Of a stretch of 64,000 nt of DNA, positions 37,331 through 46,667 are shown piece by piece. Numbering within the stretch: the first letter of the stretch is position 1; every line of letters begins with the position of its first letter. The notes under the pieces were generated by a model that saw only the letters and a program-made list of their open reading frames with translations, ran no database searches and had not been told where the DNA came from. The translations under genes were made by a program, and so were the position numbers. The stretch is from an uncultured Lachnospiraceae bacterium (GTDB lineage: Bacteria > Bacillota > Clostridia > Lachnospirales > Lachnospiraceae): the NCBI GenBank assembly GCA_934339135.1, contig CAKRHP010000001.1:124001-188000 (forward strand), written 5' to 3'.

Positions 37331-37380
37331 AGGGTTGTTGCCTTAACAGATGAAACTGTTCAGGCACAACCCTTTCTTGT
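37331..37380 (+). terminator. Terminator of the GH5 gene
   Basis: AGGGTTGTTGCCT pairs with AGGCACAACCCT with one mismatch, with an inner AACAG/CTGTT pairing. TTTCTTGTTC follows on the plus strand. It lies 26 nt after the GH5 stop. Confidence 0.85.
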
Positions 37381-37395
37381 TCAAAAAAATCCCTC

Positions 37396-37979
37396 TTAGC
37401 CGAACATTCGATCAAACTTTCCACATGATCCCCGCCCATCATCAGCCTCAGCACCATAAAGCTGACAGCAAAGATAAGGAGCAATGGGGTTTCCCACCAA
37501 AAATACGATCGAAATCAATAGAACACAGGCTATCATTTTTCCGTATACAGAACTAACACATAGCAAAAAGAAATCAATACAAATGACAATATTTGACTAA
37601 AAGCAGATTTCATGATTTCTTTTCCACAAATAATCCAGTATAAGCACAAAAATAAATAAAACCGTTTTACACAACAGCACCAGAAGCACCTGTATAAAAT
37701 TATTGGCTAAAACACCGGGGTCAAGCATTCGGTCCACAAAGATCAGGCCAAGATAATCTACGCAGATCAAAAGTGCATAAAACAAAATTGCCAGAAATAT
37801 CCTCGGAAGCCATTTCCCTGAATAAAATATAAAAGAAAACAATAAAATACTGGCAACCGCTGCCATCATCCGATAAATATAATAGCCTCCAAACTGTGTA
37901 CTGACGGCACAAAGCAAAAATAATCCTGTCAGCAGTGCCACAGAAATAACATCTGCCTGTAGAGAGGCATATTTTCTTT
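37396..37979 (-). pseudogene. Remnant of an AgrC-like sensor kinase membrane domain
   Basis: Three frames in succession encode membrane helices: KYASLQADVISVALLTGLF and on to FVLILDYLWKRNHEICF (stop 37597), then SQILSFVLISFCYVLVLYTEK in a shifted frame, then MIACVLLISIVFLVGNPIAPY until a stop at 37396. There is no His box or GHKL ATPase. It follows a LytTR regulator remnant, as a kinase gene would in an agr-type pair. The multiple shifts and the absence of catalytic domains indicate a dead gene. Confidence 0.65.
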
Positions 37980-38384
37980 TTAAAAAAATATCAAAAACTT
38001 TTCTTTGACTTCCACATATCGCGGTTTCGTCACCGGAATTTCCATTCCATTTGTCATATAGATCGTATAATTCCGGATCCGATCTATATATTTTAAGTTG
38101 ACCAGAAAACTCTGATGTGGCCGGATAAATGAAAAATCTGCCAGCTGCTTTTGGAGATCATTGATCTGTCCGTACATATACATCTGTGTCCCTTCGATAT
38201 CCAGAAATACGACATCATACGCTTTAAAATTGTCCGGATCACTACAGAAGGAAGCACCACTATCATACAGATCGATCGAAACAGAAAGTCCTTTCTCTGC
38301 GAAATATTTCTGCAGCAATTCTTTTATTCTGTCCCGAAAATAGGCCTCATCATCACACACAGCGATCTAAAAATCCAAGCTCAT
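37980..38384 (-). pseudogene. Broken LytTR response regulator
   Basis: An ATG at 38384 with AAAGGTGG upstream is in frame with the receiver start IAVCDDE, but a TAG at 38367-38369 stops it at codon 6. The receiver runs to DVVFLDIE (phosphoacceptor Asp) and then jumps to GTQMYMYGQIND...FIRPHQSFLVNLKYIDRI, the LytTR domain, so the second half of the receiver is deleted. A GTG at 38360 could restart translation, but the protein would lack the receiver's Lys and output face. With the kinase remnant after it, this is a decayed two-component system. Confidence 0.75.
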
Positions 38385-38395
38385 ATAACCACCTT

Positions 38396-40570
38396 TTATA
38401 TCGTTTTATTTTCTTCTTTTTTCTGGCGAAGCTCACGCTCCCACTGGTGCAGCCTGCGGGCTCCCTCCGGATTTTGTTTTTCCAACCGCTGTTCCAGCTT
38501 TTCCCGGCGTCTCTGAAGCTTTTCCAACACCTCCGGATGCTCTCTGCCGATCTGCTCCCGGATATGATGACGTCGTTTTTCCAACAGACCGAGAATAATC
38601 CTCCTGTGATCCTGATCCGCCAGTTTTTCCGGCAGCTCATCCATATGGATCTCCATACGTCGTAAAAATTCGTCCTCATCAATTGCTCCCAGACCATGCC
38701 AGTATTTCAGACTGCTCTCGATTCCCTGCTCCGCAATCTCTTCCCAGTCCGGCATGCTATGAATGCTCTCCAGCACCTGATGAACCCTCTTCTCTATCTG
38801 ATCCACTGTCTCGTCACCAAAGGCCCAGGTAAACTCCTCCAGAGTATTTTCTGTTTCCGCAGGAATATTAATCATATGTCCGCTTTTATGGACAGTATAA
38901 CCTTTCAAAGCATACGGCTCCACATATCCGCTGTCATGAAGTGCTGCCGTAATGGTGCGGCGCACCTTTCCTTTTTCGATCAGATGTCCGATCCCAAGCT
39001 GCCGCATCTGCTCATTGACCGATGCCATATGCTCTGTCATATAAAAATGGATTCCCTGTTTTTCGAAACGGTCACACATCATTTCCAACCGGTCCGCCGC
39101 TGTAATGTCAATGCTCGTCATCGCTCCGGCATCCACGATCACAACCTTCGTATCCTCTTTTATGCTACGTTCAATGTCCTCCTGAAAGGTCTTTACGTTG
39201 GCAAAGAAAAGACTCTCACTGAAACGATAGATCACCACATGCTCAATCTCATGGGCATAACGATTCTTGCTGCAGTCATAAAATCCCTCTCTCCCCGGAA
39301 TAACTCCCAGGAAAGCTCTTGGGGGATTTGTTGCTTTCAAAACCACTGCGATAAAGGAAAGAATAATCCCTATAATTACTCCATAAATCGTACCCAGCAA
39401 AAGGACACCAAAAAAGGCAGCCATAAAAATATAAAATTCATTGCGGCTGACACGGAACAACCTTTCTGCCAGATCAAACTCCACCACCTTCATGAGAGCC
39501 GATATTACGATCGCCGTAAGAACCGGCACCGGAAGATATCCAATAAATCCCGTACCAAATAACAGCAGTAATATCATGGCAAAACCTGCTACAACAGAAA
39601 CCATCTGTGTCCTGCCGCCATACTGGTCATTCATGGATGTTCTGGAAATGCTTCCGTTGACCGGACAGCAGCCAACAAGTGCCGATGCTATATTTCCCGC
39701 CGCACATGCCAGTATTTCCTGATTGTCTCTGATCTTATAGCCATTTCGAAATGCAAAATTATTTTCTGATAACAGCGTCTCTGCCATGATCACAACGGCA
39801 ACCATCAGTCCGCGTCCTGCCGCCTGTGACAGATCCACTGACCGAAATTGCGGACACTGAAAATGTGGCAGTCCCGGTTCCACAGCCGATAACAGCTTTA
39901 CTCCGTACTGATCAATATGGCCAAAAAGGGTCAGAAATACCCCAGCCGCCATAACTACGATCACCATAGGAAACTTCGGTGCCAGCTTCCTTGCCACAAT
40001 GATCACCGCCAGAGAACAGATTCCCAGTGCAACAGAAACCAGATTGATATGTGATGCCGCCTCTATAATAGAAACGATCAACTCCGGCAGTTCTCCCGTT
40101 CCGGAGCTGCCTCCCAGTATTTTGGGAATCTGCATCAATATGATCGTCACTGCAATACCGCTGATAAAACCTCCCATAACCGGAGTAGATATGTAATCAA
40201 CCATTTTGCCGGCCTTTAAGAAGAAAAAGAGAAGAAGCCACACCCCGGCAAAAAGCGCAGTCATGGGAATAAATGCCATTGCTTCAGGAGATTGCGCCTG
40301 CAAGCCCAGCCCCGCCACGGCCGCACCGATGATCGCCGCCGGTGCCGCATCTACTCCAAAGATAAACTGAGGTGACGTGGTAAACATTGCAAAAAATAAA
40401 ATAGGCAGTACAGACCCATATAGTCCATAGACAGGCGGAAGTCCTGAGACCTCCGCATATCCCATGGATATTGGGATCGATACTGCCGCTATGATAATAC
40501 CTGCCAAAATGTCCTTTGACAGATAATTTAATTTATAATTTTTCAGTGTCCGGAAAATCTTCATATTCAT
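38396..40570 (-). CDS. SulP-family anion (probably sulfate) transporter with STAS domain and long C-terminal extension
   Basis: About 724 residues from the ATG at 40570 (TGGAG 7 nt upstream), just after the nitroreductase stop. The SulP signature is present (SIPISMGYAEVSGLPPVYGLYGSVLP, GSISRTSMNDQYGGRTQ), with about 12 membrane segments, then a STAS domain (VVIVDAGAMTSIDITAADRL). After it come about 180 unusual hydrophilic residues: WEEIAEQGIESSLKYWHGLG and a basic coiled-coil tail full of RR/EKL repeats. It is the only sulfate-uptake candidate in the window and may feed the sulfur genes at 48-57 kb, though it is not in that cluster. Confidence 0.88.
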   Translation of the reverse strand: MNMKIFRTLKNYKLNYLSKDILAGIIIAAVSIPISMGYAEVSGLPPVYGLYGSVLPILFFAMFTTSPQFIFGVDAAPAAIIGAAVAGLGLQAQSPEAMAFIPMTALFAGVWLLLFFFLKAGKMVDYISTPVMGGFISGIAVTIILMQIPKILGGSSGTGELPELIVSIIEAASHINLVSVALGICSLAVIIVARKLAPKFPMVIVVMAAGVFLTLFGHIDQYGVKLLSAVEPGLPHFQCPQFRSVDLSQAAGRGLMVAVVIMAETLLSENNFAFRNGYKIRDNQEILACAAGNIASALVGCCPVNGSISRTSMNDQYGGRTQMVSVVAGFAMILLLLFGTGFIGYLPVPVLTAIVISALMKVVEFDLAERLFRVSRNEFYIFMAAFFGVLLLGTIYGVIIGIILSFIAVVLKATNPPRAFLGVIPGREGFYDCSKNRYAHEIEHVVIYRFSESLFFANVKTFQEDIERSIKEDTKVVIVDAGAMTSIDITAADRLEMMCDRFEKQGIHFYMTEHMASVNEQMRQLGIGHLIEKGKVRRTITAALHDSGYVEPYALKGYTVHKSGHMINIPAETENTLEEFTWAFGDETVDQIEKRVHQVLESIHSMPDWEEIAEQGIESSLKYWHGLGAIDEDEFLRRMEIHMDELPEKLADQDHRRIILGLLEKRRHHIREQIGREHPEVLEKLQRRREKLEQRLEKQNPEGARRLHQWERELRQKKEENKTI

Positions 40571-40574
40571 CGTT

Positions 40575-41102
40575 TTACTCCACATAATATACATAATCGT
40601 CCTTGCGCGGTGCTGCCTCCGGTTCATCACCATCCACATAACCCAGGACACAATGACCGATGCCTTCGTAATCTCCCGTAATCCCCAGAGATTTCAAAAG
40701 TGCCTTTCCTTCTTCACTTTCAAACTCCTCCTTCGCACGGTGGATCCAACAGCTTCCAAGACCTGCATCCCTGGCTGCCAGCATCAGATTTCCCATCACA
40801 AGGCTTCCATCATACACATGGGTTGGCATTGCCTTATCTGCCAGTACGATCAGTACAACCGGCGCCCCGTAAAAAGGATCCATTCCCTCAGCCGCTCCCA
40901 TAATCTCAGCATTCATACGGGAAAGCTTATCCCTCACCTCTTTATTTAATACCGCTACAATGATCGGAGACTGCCTGCCCATTCCTGTAGCCGCATAGGT
41001 TCCGGCTTCGATGACCCGGTCAATCAGCTCTCTCTCCGGCATTTTCTCCTGAAATTTACGAATACTCCTTCTTGTACGGATTGTTTTCATTGTCTCACTC
41101 AT
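40575..41102 (-). CDS. Nitroreductase-family FMN oxidoreductase
   Basis: About 175 residues. The ATG at 41102 follows AGGAGGGG by 7 nt. The opening TIRTRRSIRKFQEKMPERELIDRVIEAG and the FMN-binding TGMGRQSP and GLGSCWIHRA are typical of the nitroreductase superfamily. LGYVDGDEPEAAPRK is the usual C-terminal strand. It likely reduces a quinone, flavin or nitro compound with NAD(P)H; the substrate is unknown. The SulP gene begins immediately downstream, suggesting co-transcription. Confidence 0.9.
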   Translation of the reverse strand: MSETMKTIRTRRSIRKFQEKMPERELIDRVIEAGTYAATGMGRQSPIIVAVLNKEVRDKLSRMNAEIMGAAEGMDPFYGAPVVLIVLADKAMPTHVYDGSLVMGNLMLAARDAGLGSCWIHRAKEEFESEEGKALLKSLGITGDYEGIGHCVLGYVDGDEPEAAPRKDDYVYYVE

Positions 41103-41203
41103 ATAAAATCCCCTCCTGCTTTTATAGTTTATTTCCATATCGATAACTTCAGTAATTCTAATGTAGATACCAATGCACCACTGCTGTCCGAAACGATCTT
41201 CTC

Positions 41204-42220
41204 TCAGGCTGCACTGCCTCTCCGACTGTGACGTTCTCCGTCACAGATCTGCTGGAATTCCCGGAGCTTCTGCTTTGCCTGCGGACTCAGATTCTTTGGC
41301 ACCTGTATCTGTACTGTCACATACTCATCTCCGTGAACGGAAGAATCCTTCATGGACACAACGCCCTTGCCGCGAAGACGGATCTTGCTTCCCGCCCGGG
41401 TTCCTTCCGGAATGCGGCACATCACTCTGCCGTTTAGCGTGTCTACCGGTGCTTCTCCGCCAAAAACTGCCGTTGTAAAAGGTACCTCAATCTGAGTATA
41501 TATATCCATTCCCTTTCTGTCAAATCCCGGCTTTGACTTTACATGTACCTTCAAAAACAGATCACCGGCCGGTCCACCGCCATATCCCGGCTGACCCTTA
41601 CCACGAAGACGGACACGCATGCCATCGCTTACTCCGGCAGGAATGTGTACCTGCAGGGATGTTCTCTGTCCGGAACCGTCTCCGGAAACCAGATGGATCG
41701 TTTTATCACAGCCAAAGGCCGCCTCCTCAAAGGTAATGTCTGTCTGCGCCTCCAGATCCTCTCCTTTGGCAGTTCCGGTACCCTGACTAAAACCGCCAAA
41801 GCCACTGCGACTTTTCCTGTGAGTGCCCTCTCCATGGGATCTTCCATGAAACATGCCGCCAAAAATATCATCAAAGATATCATCCATATTGCCACCCTCG
41901 AAATGATATTCCCGGTAGCCGCCTGTCCCAAAATCAGGACCGCCATAACTCTGATAAAAATGTCCGTCCCCTGTAGAGCCGGTTCCTCCTTCCTCAAACG
42001 CAGCAAAACCATACTGATCATAAAGCTTTTTCTTTTCTGCATCACTGAGTACATTATATGCTTCGGTTACTTCCTTAAAATTTTTCTCTGCCTCTTTATC
42101 CCCCGGATTTACGTCCGGATGATACTTCTTGGCAAGCTTGCGGTATGCTTTTTTGATCTCCTTCTCATCCGCTCCTTTCCGGATACCAAGGACATCGTAA
42201 TAATCTCGTTTCTTCATCAT
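41204..42220 (-). CDS. DnaJ/CbpA-type J-domain co-chaperone
   Basis: About 338 residues. J domain at the N-terminus ([25 protein letters not shown] with HPD), a Gly-rich region, then two C-terminal peptide-binding beta domains ([36 protein letters not shown]). There is no zinc-finger CxxCxGxG, so it is CbpA-like rather than canonical DnaJ. It would stimulate DnaK. The start is 42220 because GGAGG lies 5 nt upstream; a GTG at 42226 is too close to that site. It is transcribed from a CIRCE-like promoter about 180 nt upstream. Confidence 0.92.
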   Translation of the reverse strand: MMKKRDYYDVLGIRKGADEKEIKKAYRKLAKKYHPDVNPGDKEAEKNFKEVTEAYNVLSDAEKKKLYDQYGFAAFEEGGTGSTGDGHFYQSYGGPDFGTGGYREYHFEGGNMDDIFDDIFGGMFHGRSHGEGTHRKSRSGFGGFSQGTGTAKGEDLEAQTDITFEEAAFGCDKTIHLVSGDGSGQRTSLQVHIPAGVSDGMRVRLRGKGQPGYGGGPAGDLFLKVHVKSKPGFDRKGMDIYTQIEVPFTTAVFGGEAPVDTLNGRVMCRIPEGTRAGSKIRLRGKGVVSMKDSSVHGDEYVTVQIQVPKNLSPQAKQKLREFQQICDGERHSRRGSAA

Positions 42221-42301
42221 CCTCACCTCCGAATAAAATAAAACTATCCATTTTCCCGCACTTACTGTGGAAAAACAGAAGCTTTGAAAATATACAGAAA
42301 A

Positions 42302-42329
42302 GAGGCATACGAACCGGTTCGCATCCCTC
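42302..42329 (-). terminator. 28-nt near-perfect palindrome in the leader of the J-domain gene
   Basis: GAGGGATGCGAA/TTCGTATGCCTC around CCGG folds into a strong stem, followed on the minus strand by TTTT. It may terminate the upstream transcript or act as an attenuator within the leader. The central 12 nt CGAACCGGTTCG are a perfect palindrome. Confidence 0.55.
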
Positions 42330-42401
42330 CAAGGCTGTTAATAGGGTGATAGACCATCCAATATATCAACCCTGCTGTATTGCATTTTTACTTTCGATTA
42401 T

Positions 42402-42443
42402 GTTATACCACTTATTTTAGCACTCGTCAAGTCGATTGGCTAA
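42402..42443 (-). promoter_or_regulatory. Sigma-A promoter overlapped by a CIRCE-like HrcA operator
   Basis: Minus strand: TTGACG (42425-42430), 17 bp, TATAAC (42402-42407). The -35 overlaps GAGTGCTAA (42417-42425), an exact right half of CIRCE. The left half, nine nucleotides away as in CIRCE, is TTAGCCAAT, matching TTAGC of TTAGCACTC. Half-site identity, 9-bp spacer and a chaperone gene downstream together support heat-shock control by HrcA. Confidence 0.6.
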
Positions 42444-42545
42444 TAATTTATATTTGATATAAGAACGATTTTTATTTTCTCCTGAAAAATCAATAATCTG
42501 CCCCTCTGTCATGGGGATTCTGGTTACTAAATGGTAGTATGTCAT
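42417..42545 (-). CDS. Short DUF2441-like protein, probably truncated
   Basis: 42 residues, ATG at 42545 behind AAGGAGGAG (7 nt). MTYYHLVTRIPMTEGQIIDFSGENKNRSYIK fits the beginning of DUF2441-type proteins, which are normally much longer. The last codons (LDEC, stop) are the CIRCE half-site and -35 of the next gene, so the frame ends inside a promoter. It is either a leftover of a longer gene cut by that promoter or a translated short peptide. Confidence 0.5.
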   Translation of the reverse strand: MTYYHLVTRIPMTEGQIIDFSGENKNRSYIKYKLLANRLDEC

Positions 42546-42571
42546 ACGAACACTCCTCCTTGACGTTAAGA

Positions 42572-44071
42572 TCACGCTTTCTTCTGAAGCCATATTCGCA
42601 TTCCGGTAAGCACTGCCAGTAGGATCGCTGCACTTAGCAGAAGTACGATCCACCAGATCTGGATAAAAGCCGCCAGAATGTATCCCACAACACAAACGGC
42701 CGCTACCACTGCTGCATAAGGAAGCTGTGTCGATACATGATTCATATGATTACACTGTGCCCCCGCCGAAGACATAACCGTTGTGTCCGAAATCGGGGAC
42801 ACATGATCACCACACACAGCTCCGGCCAGAACTGCAGACACGGAAATGATCATCATTTCCAGATGTCCCTGTTCCGGAAACATAGCGATCACGATCGGTA
42901 CAAGAATCGCAAAGGTTCCCCAGCTTGTCCCTGTAGAAAATGCCAGAAAGATCGCTATCACAAAAACGATCATCGGGATAAACAGGCTGGCGGATGCATT
43001 TTGTCCTACAACACCCTTAACGAATGTACTGATCTCCAAATGATCGCCAATCCCCTTCAATGCCCATGCAAAGGTCAGGATCGCCATGGCAGGAACCATC
43101 AGACGAAATCCCTCCACAAAGCTTTCCATGAAATCGGCAAAGTTCAGAACCTTTCTCGGAAGATACCAGATCAAACAGAAAAGGATCGTAACAAGTCCTG
43201 CAAAGATCAGACTCCGCTCAGAGTCACAGCCGGAGAACGCAGCGACCACATTCGTTGCTCCTCCTAAATATCCGGTATAGATCATGGCACCGATCGCAGA
43301 TACGATCAGAAGCACGACCGGAAGAACCAGATCGGCAACACGTCCCTTTTCGTTAACCTCTTCCTGCTTCTCCTCCTTCAGTGCATCCTCTCCGGACGTA
43401 AACAGATCACCTCGCTCCGCATTGATCTCGTGCTTCTTCATCAAACCGAAATCAAAACCGGTGAGGATCAGATAAAGCACCATCAAAAGGGTCAGGATTG
43501 CATACAGATTGTACGGAATCGTCCGCAGAAACAAACTGAATCCGGTCAGGGAGGATCCCTTCGGCACATAGGAATTCACTGCCGCCGCCCAGCTTGAGAT
43601 CGGTGCAATAATGCAGACGGGAGCTGCCGTGGCATCAATGATATATGCCAGCTTCGCCCGGGATACCTTGTAGCGGTCTGTCACCGGACGCATCACCGAA
43701 CCTACGGTCAGACAGTTAAAATAATCATCCACAAAGATCAGTACACCAAGTCCCATGGTCGATAATAATGCGATCTTTTTATTTTTAATCTTGGAAATCG
43801 CCCACTTTCCATAGGCGGCAGAACCGCCGGAACGGGACATCAGCACAACCACCATTCCAAGCATGACCATAAAAAATAAAATATTGATGTTCATGCTGTC
43901 CTTAATGGTGTCAAAGATCACGGTAAATGCCGTCCATGGATGAAACTGTGCATACATAAAGGAACCTACCACGATCCCCACAAACAGCGAACTATAAACC
44001 TCTTTTGTGATCAAAGCAAGCACGATCGCCAGTATTGGCGGCAGCAATGACCAAATTGTTCCTGTAAACAT
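42572..44071 (-). CDS. NhaC-type Na+/H+ antiporter family protein
   Basis: 499 residues with about 11-12 membrane helices. Family marks are FVDDYFNCLTVGSVMRPVTDRY, an acidic helix, and AFSTGTSWGTFAILVPI and CGDHVSPISDTTVMSSAGA, the ion-path segments of the NhaC/TC 2.A.35-like group. It probably exchanges Na+ and H+ or an amino-acid-related substrate across the membrane. The gene starts 4 nt after the DUF3877 stop and its ribosome site AGGGAGA is inside that coding end, so the two are an operon. Confidence 0.88.
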   Translation of the reverse strand: MFTGTIWSLLPPILAIVLALITKEVYSSLFVGIVVGSFMYAQFHPWTAFTVIFDTIKDSMNINILFFMVMLGMVVVLMSRSGGSAAYGKWAISKIKNKKIALLSTMGLGVLIFVDDYFNCLTVGSVMRPVTDRYKVSRAKLAYIIDATAAPVCIIAPISSWAAAVNSYVPKGSSLTGFSLFLRTIPYNLYAILTLLMVLYLILTGFDFGLMKKHEINAERGDLFTSGEDALKEEKQEEVNEKGRVADLVLPVVLLIVSAIGAMIYTGYLGGATNVVAAFSGCDSERSLIFAGLVTILFCLIWYLPRKVLNFADFMESFVEGFRLMVPAMAILTFAWALKGIGDHLEISTFVKGVVGQNASASLFIPMIVFVIAIFLAFSTGTSWGTFAILVPIVIAMFPEQGHLEMMIISVSAVLAGAVCGDHVSPISDTTVMSSAGAQCNHMNHVSTQLPYAAVVAAVCVVGYILAAFIQIWWIVLLLSAAILLAVLTGMRIWLQKKA

Positions 44072-44075
44072 AATC

Positions 44076-44636
44076 TTACTCTCCCTTCATCGGAATAACC
44101 TCTCCAAAATCATAATCCACATAATCCTCCGGAGTAAACCGGTGATAGATCACATGACGGCCTTCAAAGGTAATGCAATAGCGGTAATCATTTGGTTTAT
44201 TGTCCCGAAAATAGAACAGATAATCAAAATCATCCCCTGCATAACTGCCCTCAAACACCTGATCCGAATACTGTGCAAAAAGTGTTTCCACATCCTTCAG
44301 AGTACAGCCGTGACGGGCGATCGTCTCTATAAATTTCACCAGGAAATCATCCTCTTCCTGATGCTCGTGGACATACTCCACTCCCTCCGGTGGAATCTGG
44401 ATGCAAAATCTTTCCTGTTTAGAAGATGCTGTAATCCCGCCAAAATGCGCTCTTGTAGCCTCCGAAAACTCCTTCATCCTCTCCAACATTTCCTCTTCCG
44501 TACAATCTACCTCCAGCAGATGATTCAGAGAGGATAACGGATAGTACAGACGCAAAAGCTCCTTACGATAACCAAGCTTCACCTGCTCCTCCAGGATCAG
44601 GTCTCTCAGATTTTTTTCTAACTTTTCAATATTCAT
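44076..44636 (-). CDS. DUF3877 family protein
   Basis: 186 residues, acidic, no signal or membrane segment. It begins MNIEKLEKNLRDLILEEQVKLGYRKE and ends with a beta-rich segment FDYLFYFRDNKPNDYRYCITFEGRHVIYHRFTPEDY; this is the pattern of a Clostridial conserved family of unknown function. It lies between the TcdA gene (18 nt) and the NhaC antiporter (4 nt). No catalytic motif was recognised. Confidence 0.75.
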   Translation of the reverse strand: MNIEKLEKNLRDLILEEQVKLGYRKELLRLYYPLSSLNHLLEVDCTEEEMLERMKEFSEATRAHFGGITASSKQERFCIQIPPEGVEYVHEHQEEDDFLVKFIETIARHGCTLKDVETLFAQYSDQVFEGSYAGDDFDYLFYFRDNKPNDYRYCITFEGRHVIYHRFTPEDYVDYDFGEVIPMKGE

Positions 44637-44654
44637 AATCGGATATCATCCCTT

Positions 44655-45425
44655 CTATTCTTCAACCGGCAACGGACCTGCCAGATCCTTCACAACCTCT
44701 CCGGCAATGATCAGTCCCGCTACAGATGGAACAAATGCCACACTACCCGGAATATCGCGGCGCTCTGTGCATTTGTGCTTTGCTCCCGGCGGACAGATGC
44801 AGTTTGTTCTGCAGCTGATACTCATATCCTCCAAAGGACGAATCGACTTCTCAGTAGAGTAAACCACCTTCAGATCCTTGACATTTCTTTTGCGAAGCTC
44901 CCGGCGCATGACTCTCGCCAGAGGACAGATTGTCGTATCATAAATATCTGCCACCTGAAACTTCGTGGGATCCAGCTTATTTCCTGCTCCCATACTGCTG
45001 ATCACCGGCACGCCTGCTTCTTTCGCCCGCATAATAATGTCCAGCTTGGCGGTCACTGTATCCACCGCATCCACCACATAAGAATACCCGGAAAAGTCAA
45101 ATTCGTCTGCATTTTCCGGCAGATAAAAGCACTGCCTGACTTCCACCTGTGCCTGTGGGTTAATATCAAGAATACGGTCACGCATCACATCTGTTTTATA
45201 TTTTCCAACGGTACTGCGGGTTGCGATAATCTGACGGTTGAGATTGGTCAGACATACCTTATCATCATCAACAAGTACAAAAGAACCCACACCGCTTCTG
45301 ACAAGTGCCTCCACGACATAACCGCCGACACCGCCAATACCAAAAACTGCCACCTTTGCCGATGCCAGCCGGTCAATTCCTTCCTTTCCCAATAAAAGCT
45401 GTGTTCTGGAAAACTGATTTAACAT
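44655..45425 (-). CDS. tcdA: tRNA threonylcarbamoyladenosine dehydratase (TcdA/CsdL)
   Basis: About 256 residues. It is an E1-like ThiF fold: ATP-binding VAVFGIGGVGGYVVEALVRSGVG, nucleotide-contact LNRQI, and the TcdA-type C-terminal cysteines CRTNCICP. The product cyclises t6A to ct6A on tRNA and is distinguished from the sulfur-carrier E1 at 53549 by YSTEKSI and the lack of the CxxC pair at that protein's end. AAAGGC lies upstream of the ATG at 45425; the ATG at 45437 is too close. Confidence 0.88.
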   Translation of the reverse strand: MLNQFSRTQLLLGKEGIDRLASAKVAVFGIGGVGGYVVEALVRSGVGSFVLVDDDKVCLTNLNRQIIATRSTVGKYKTDVMRDRILDINPQAQVEVRQCFYLPENADEFDFSGYSYVVDAVDTVTAKLDIIMRAKEAGVPVISSMGAGNKLDPTKFQVADIYDTTICPLARVMRRELRKRNVKDLKVVYSTEKSIRPLEDMSISCRTNCICPPGAKHKCTERRDIPGSVAFVPSVAGLIIAGEVVKDLAGPLPVEE

Positions 45426-45532
45426 ACTAATAACCATGCCTTTCTAATAGTCTTACTCAGTGTACCACAATCATTGATATTATGATATCCCCTTTTTCCT
45501 ATTTTTAATGTATGGATCACAGGGTTGCCGCC

Positions 45533-45859
45533 TTACCCCATCACCTGCAGAAGTACCATATAAAATGCCGTACTCCCTACAATGCTTAACAGAGTATTCT
45601 TTTTCCAAAGATGAAGAAGCACGCAGACTCCCACCGCCAGAAGCTGGCAAAGACCTGTCCCACCTAAATCCGTCGGAACGGATTTCAGACAATACACGAT
45701 CAGCACCGCCATGATCGCCGCCGGAAGGATTTTCCCCAGATACCGGACTGCCGCCGGGATCTCCTGTTTTTTCCCAAGTAGGGTAAAGGGCAGTGCCCTC
45801 ATAAAAAGAGTGCATGCTGCCGCCAATGCGATTGCTTTCAATGCCTGAATATTACTCAT
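45533..45859 (-). CDS. azlD: AzlD-like branched-chain amino acid exporter subunit
   Basis: 108 residues with four membrane helices; MRALPFTLLGKKQEIPAAVRYLGKILPAAIMAVLIVYCLK is the AzlD signature. The ATG at 45859 lies inside the end of azlC (8-nt overlap) behind GGAGG. With AzlC it forms a two-component amino acid efflux system. The 95-nt spacer to TcdA shows nothing marked. Confidence 0.88.
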   Translation of the reverse strand: MSNIQALKAIALAAACTLFMRALPFTLLGKKQEIPAAVRYLGKILPAAIMAVLIVYCLKSVPTDLGGTGLCQLLAVGVCVLLHLWKKNTLLSIVGSTAFYMVLLQVMG

Positions 45860-46613
45860 CTTCCATAACCTCCCCACTCATCTTTCCACGTACCGCCAAA
45901 AGGATTCCCGATACCAGGATCAGCGTCGGCAGTAAAAAATAATCCGGTCCCACGACCAGAAGAAGCACCACCCCGCAGCCAAGTCCCAAAAGTGCCGGTA
46001 TATGGCTTTTCGCTGCTTTCCACTGATCCACAAATATTGTCACAAATAATGCCGTCATACAGAAGTCAATACCTTTTAACTCCACCGGTAAGCTCTGTCC
46101 GATCACACCTCCCGCTACGGCTCCTGCCATCCAGCTTATTCTGGCAAAAAGAGCGATCCAGAACATTTCATCATATATCTCACGATCGGACTTTTCTCTT
46201 TTCTGCTCCTGCTCCATCCGCAGCGCACAGTTTGCCGCGTAGGACTCGTCTGTCATGGTATGCACCATGTAAGGATAGCGTTTCCCCATTTTAGGAAAAT
46301 CCTCCACAAAGGTGAGCCCGTAAAAGAACTGTCGGCTGTTCATAAATAATGCCGTAAGACCGATGGTGAGAAGAGACGCACCGCTGCTTAAAAATGTGAT
46401 CAGAACAAACTGGAATGCCCCGGTATACACTGTCATGCTCACAAGCAACGACCATCCCCAGCGATAGCCCGCCTCCTGCATTAAAAGTCCATAGGACATG
46501 CTCACAAACAAATAACTCCCCATAATGGGCAAAGCCCGCCAGAATGCCTGACGGACTGTGTCCTTATGAAATATTCTCCTCTGGCTTTCCTTCCTTTTTC
46601 CAAAACAAAACAT
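45852..46613 (-). CDS. azlC: AzlC-like branched-chain amino acid exporter subunit
   Basis: About 253 residues, seven or eight helices. GSYLFVSMSYGLLMQEAGY, GAFQFVLITFLSSGAS and NSRQFFYGLTF are AzlC landmarks. It exports leucine-family amino acids with AzlD. The ATG at 46613 is preferred (purine-rich AAAGGGAAG upstream); a GTG at 46652 lies inside a hairpin (46640-46662). Confidence 0.9.
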   Translation of the reverse strand: MFCFGKRKESQRRIFHKDTVRQAFWRALPIMGSYLFVSMSYGLLMQEAGYRWGWSLLVSMTVYTGAFQFVLITFLSSGASLLTIGLTALFMNSRQFFYGLTFVEDFPKMGKRYPYMVHTMTDESYAANCALRMEQEQKREKSDREIYDEMFWIALFARISWMAGAVAGGVIGQSLPVELKGIDFCMTALFVTIFVDQWKAAKSHIPALLGLGCGVVLLLVVGPDYFLLPTLILVSGILLAVRGKMSGEVMEDE

Positions 46614-46639
46614 TTCTATTCTTTCTTCCCTTTCTTTCT

Positions 46640-46662
46640 CTTTCTCACTCACAGTGAGAAAG
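46640..46662. other. Perfect 10-bp hairpin before azlC
   Basis: CTTTCTCACT-CAC-AGTGAGAAAG: 10-bp arms, 3-nt loop, just after the trxB stop (46668). There is no T-run on the minus strand, so it is not a standard terminator; it could stabilise mRNA ends or mask an upstream GTG. Confidence 0.5.
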
Positions 46663-46667
46663 AAACA

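Noticed and set aside
38353..38697. 114-residue minus-strand frame overlapping the SulP C-terminus
   Set aside because: It is an alternate frame of the Lys/Arg/Glu-rich SulP tail with no independent ribosome site.
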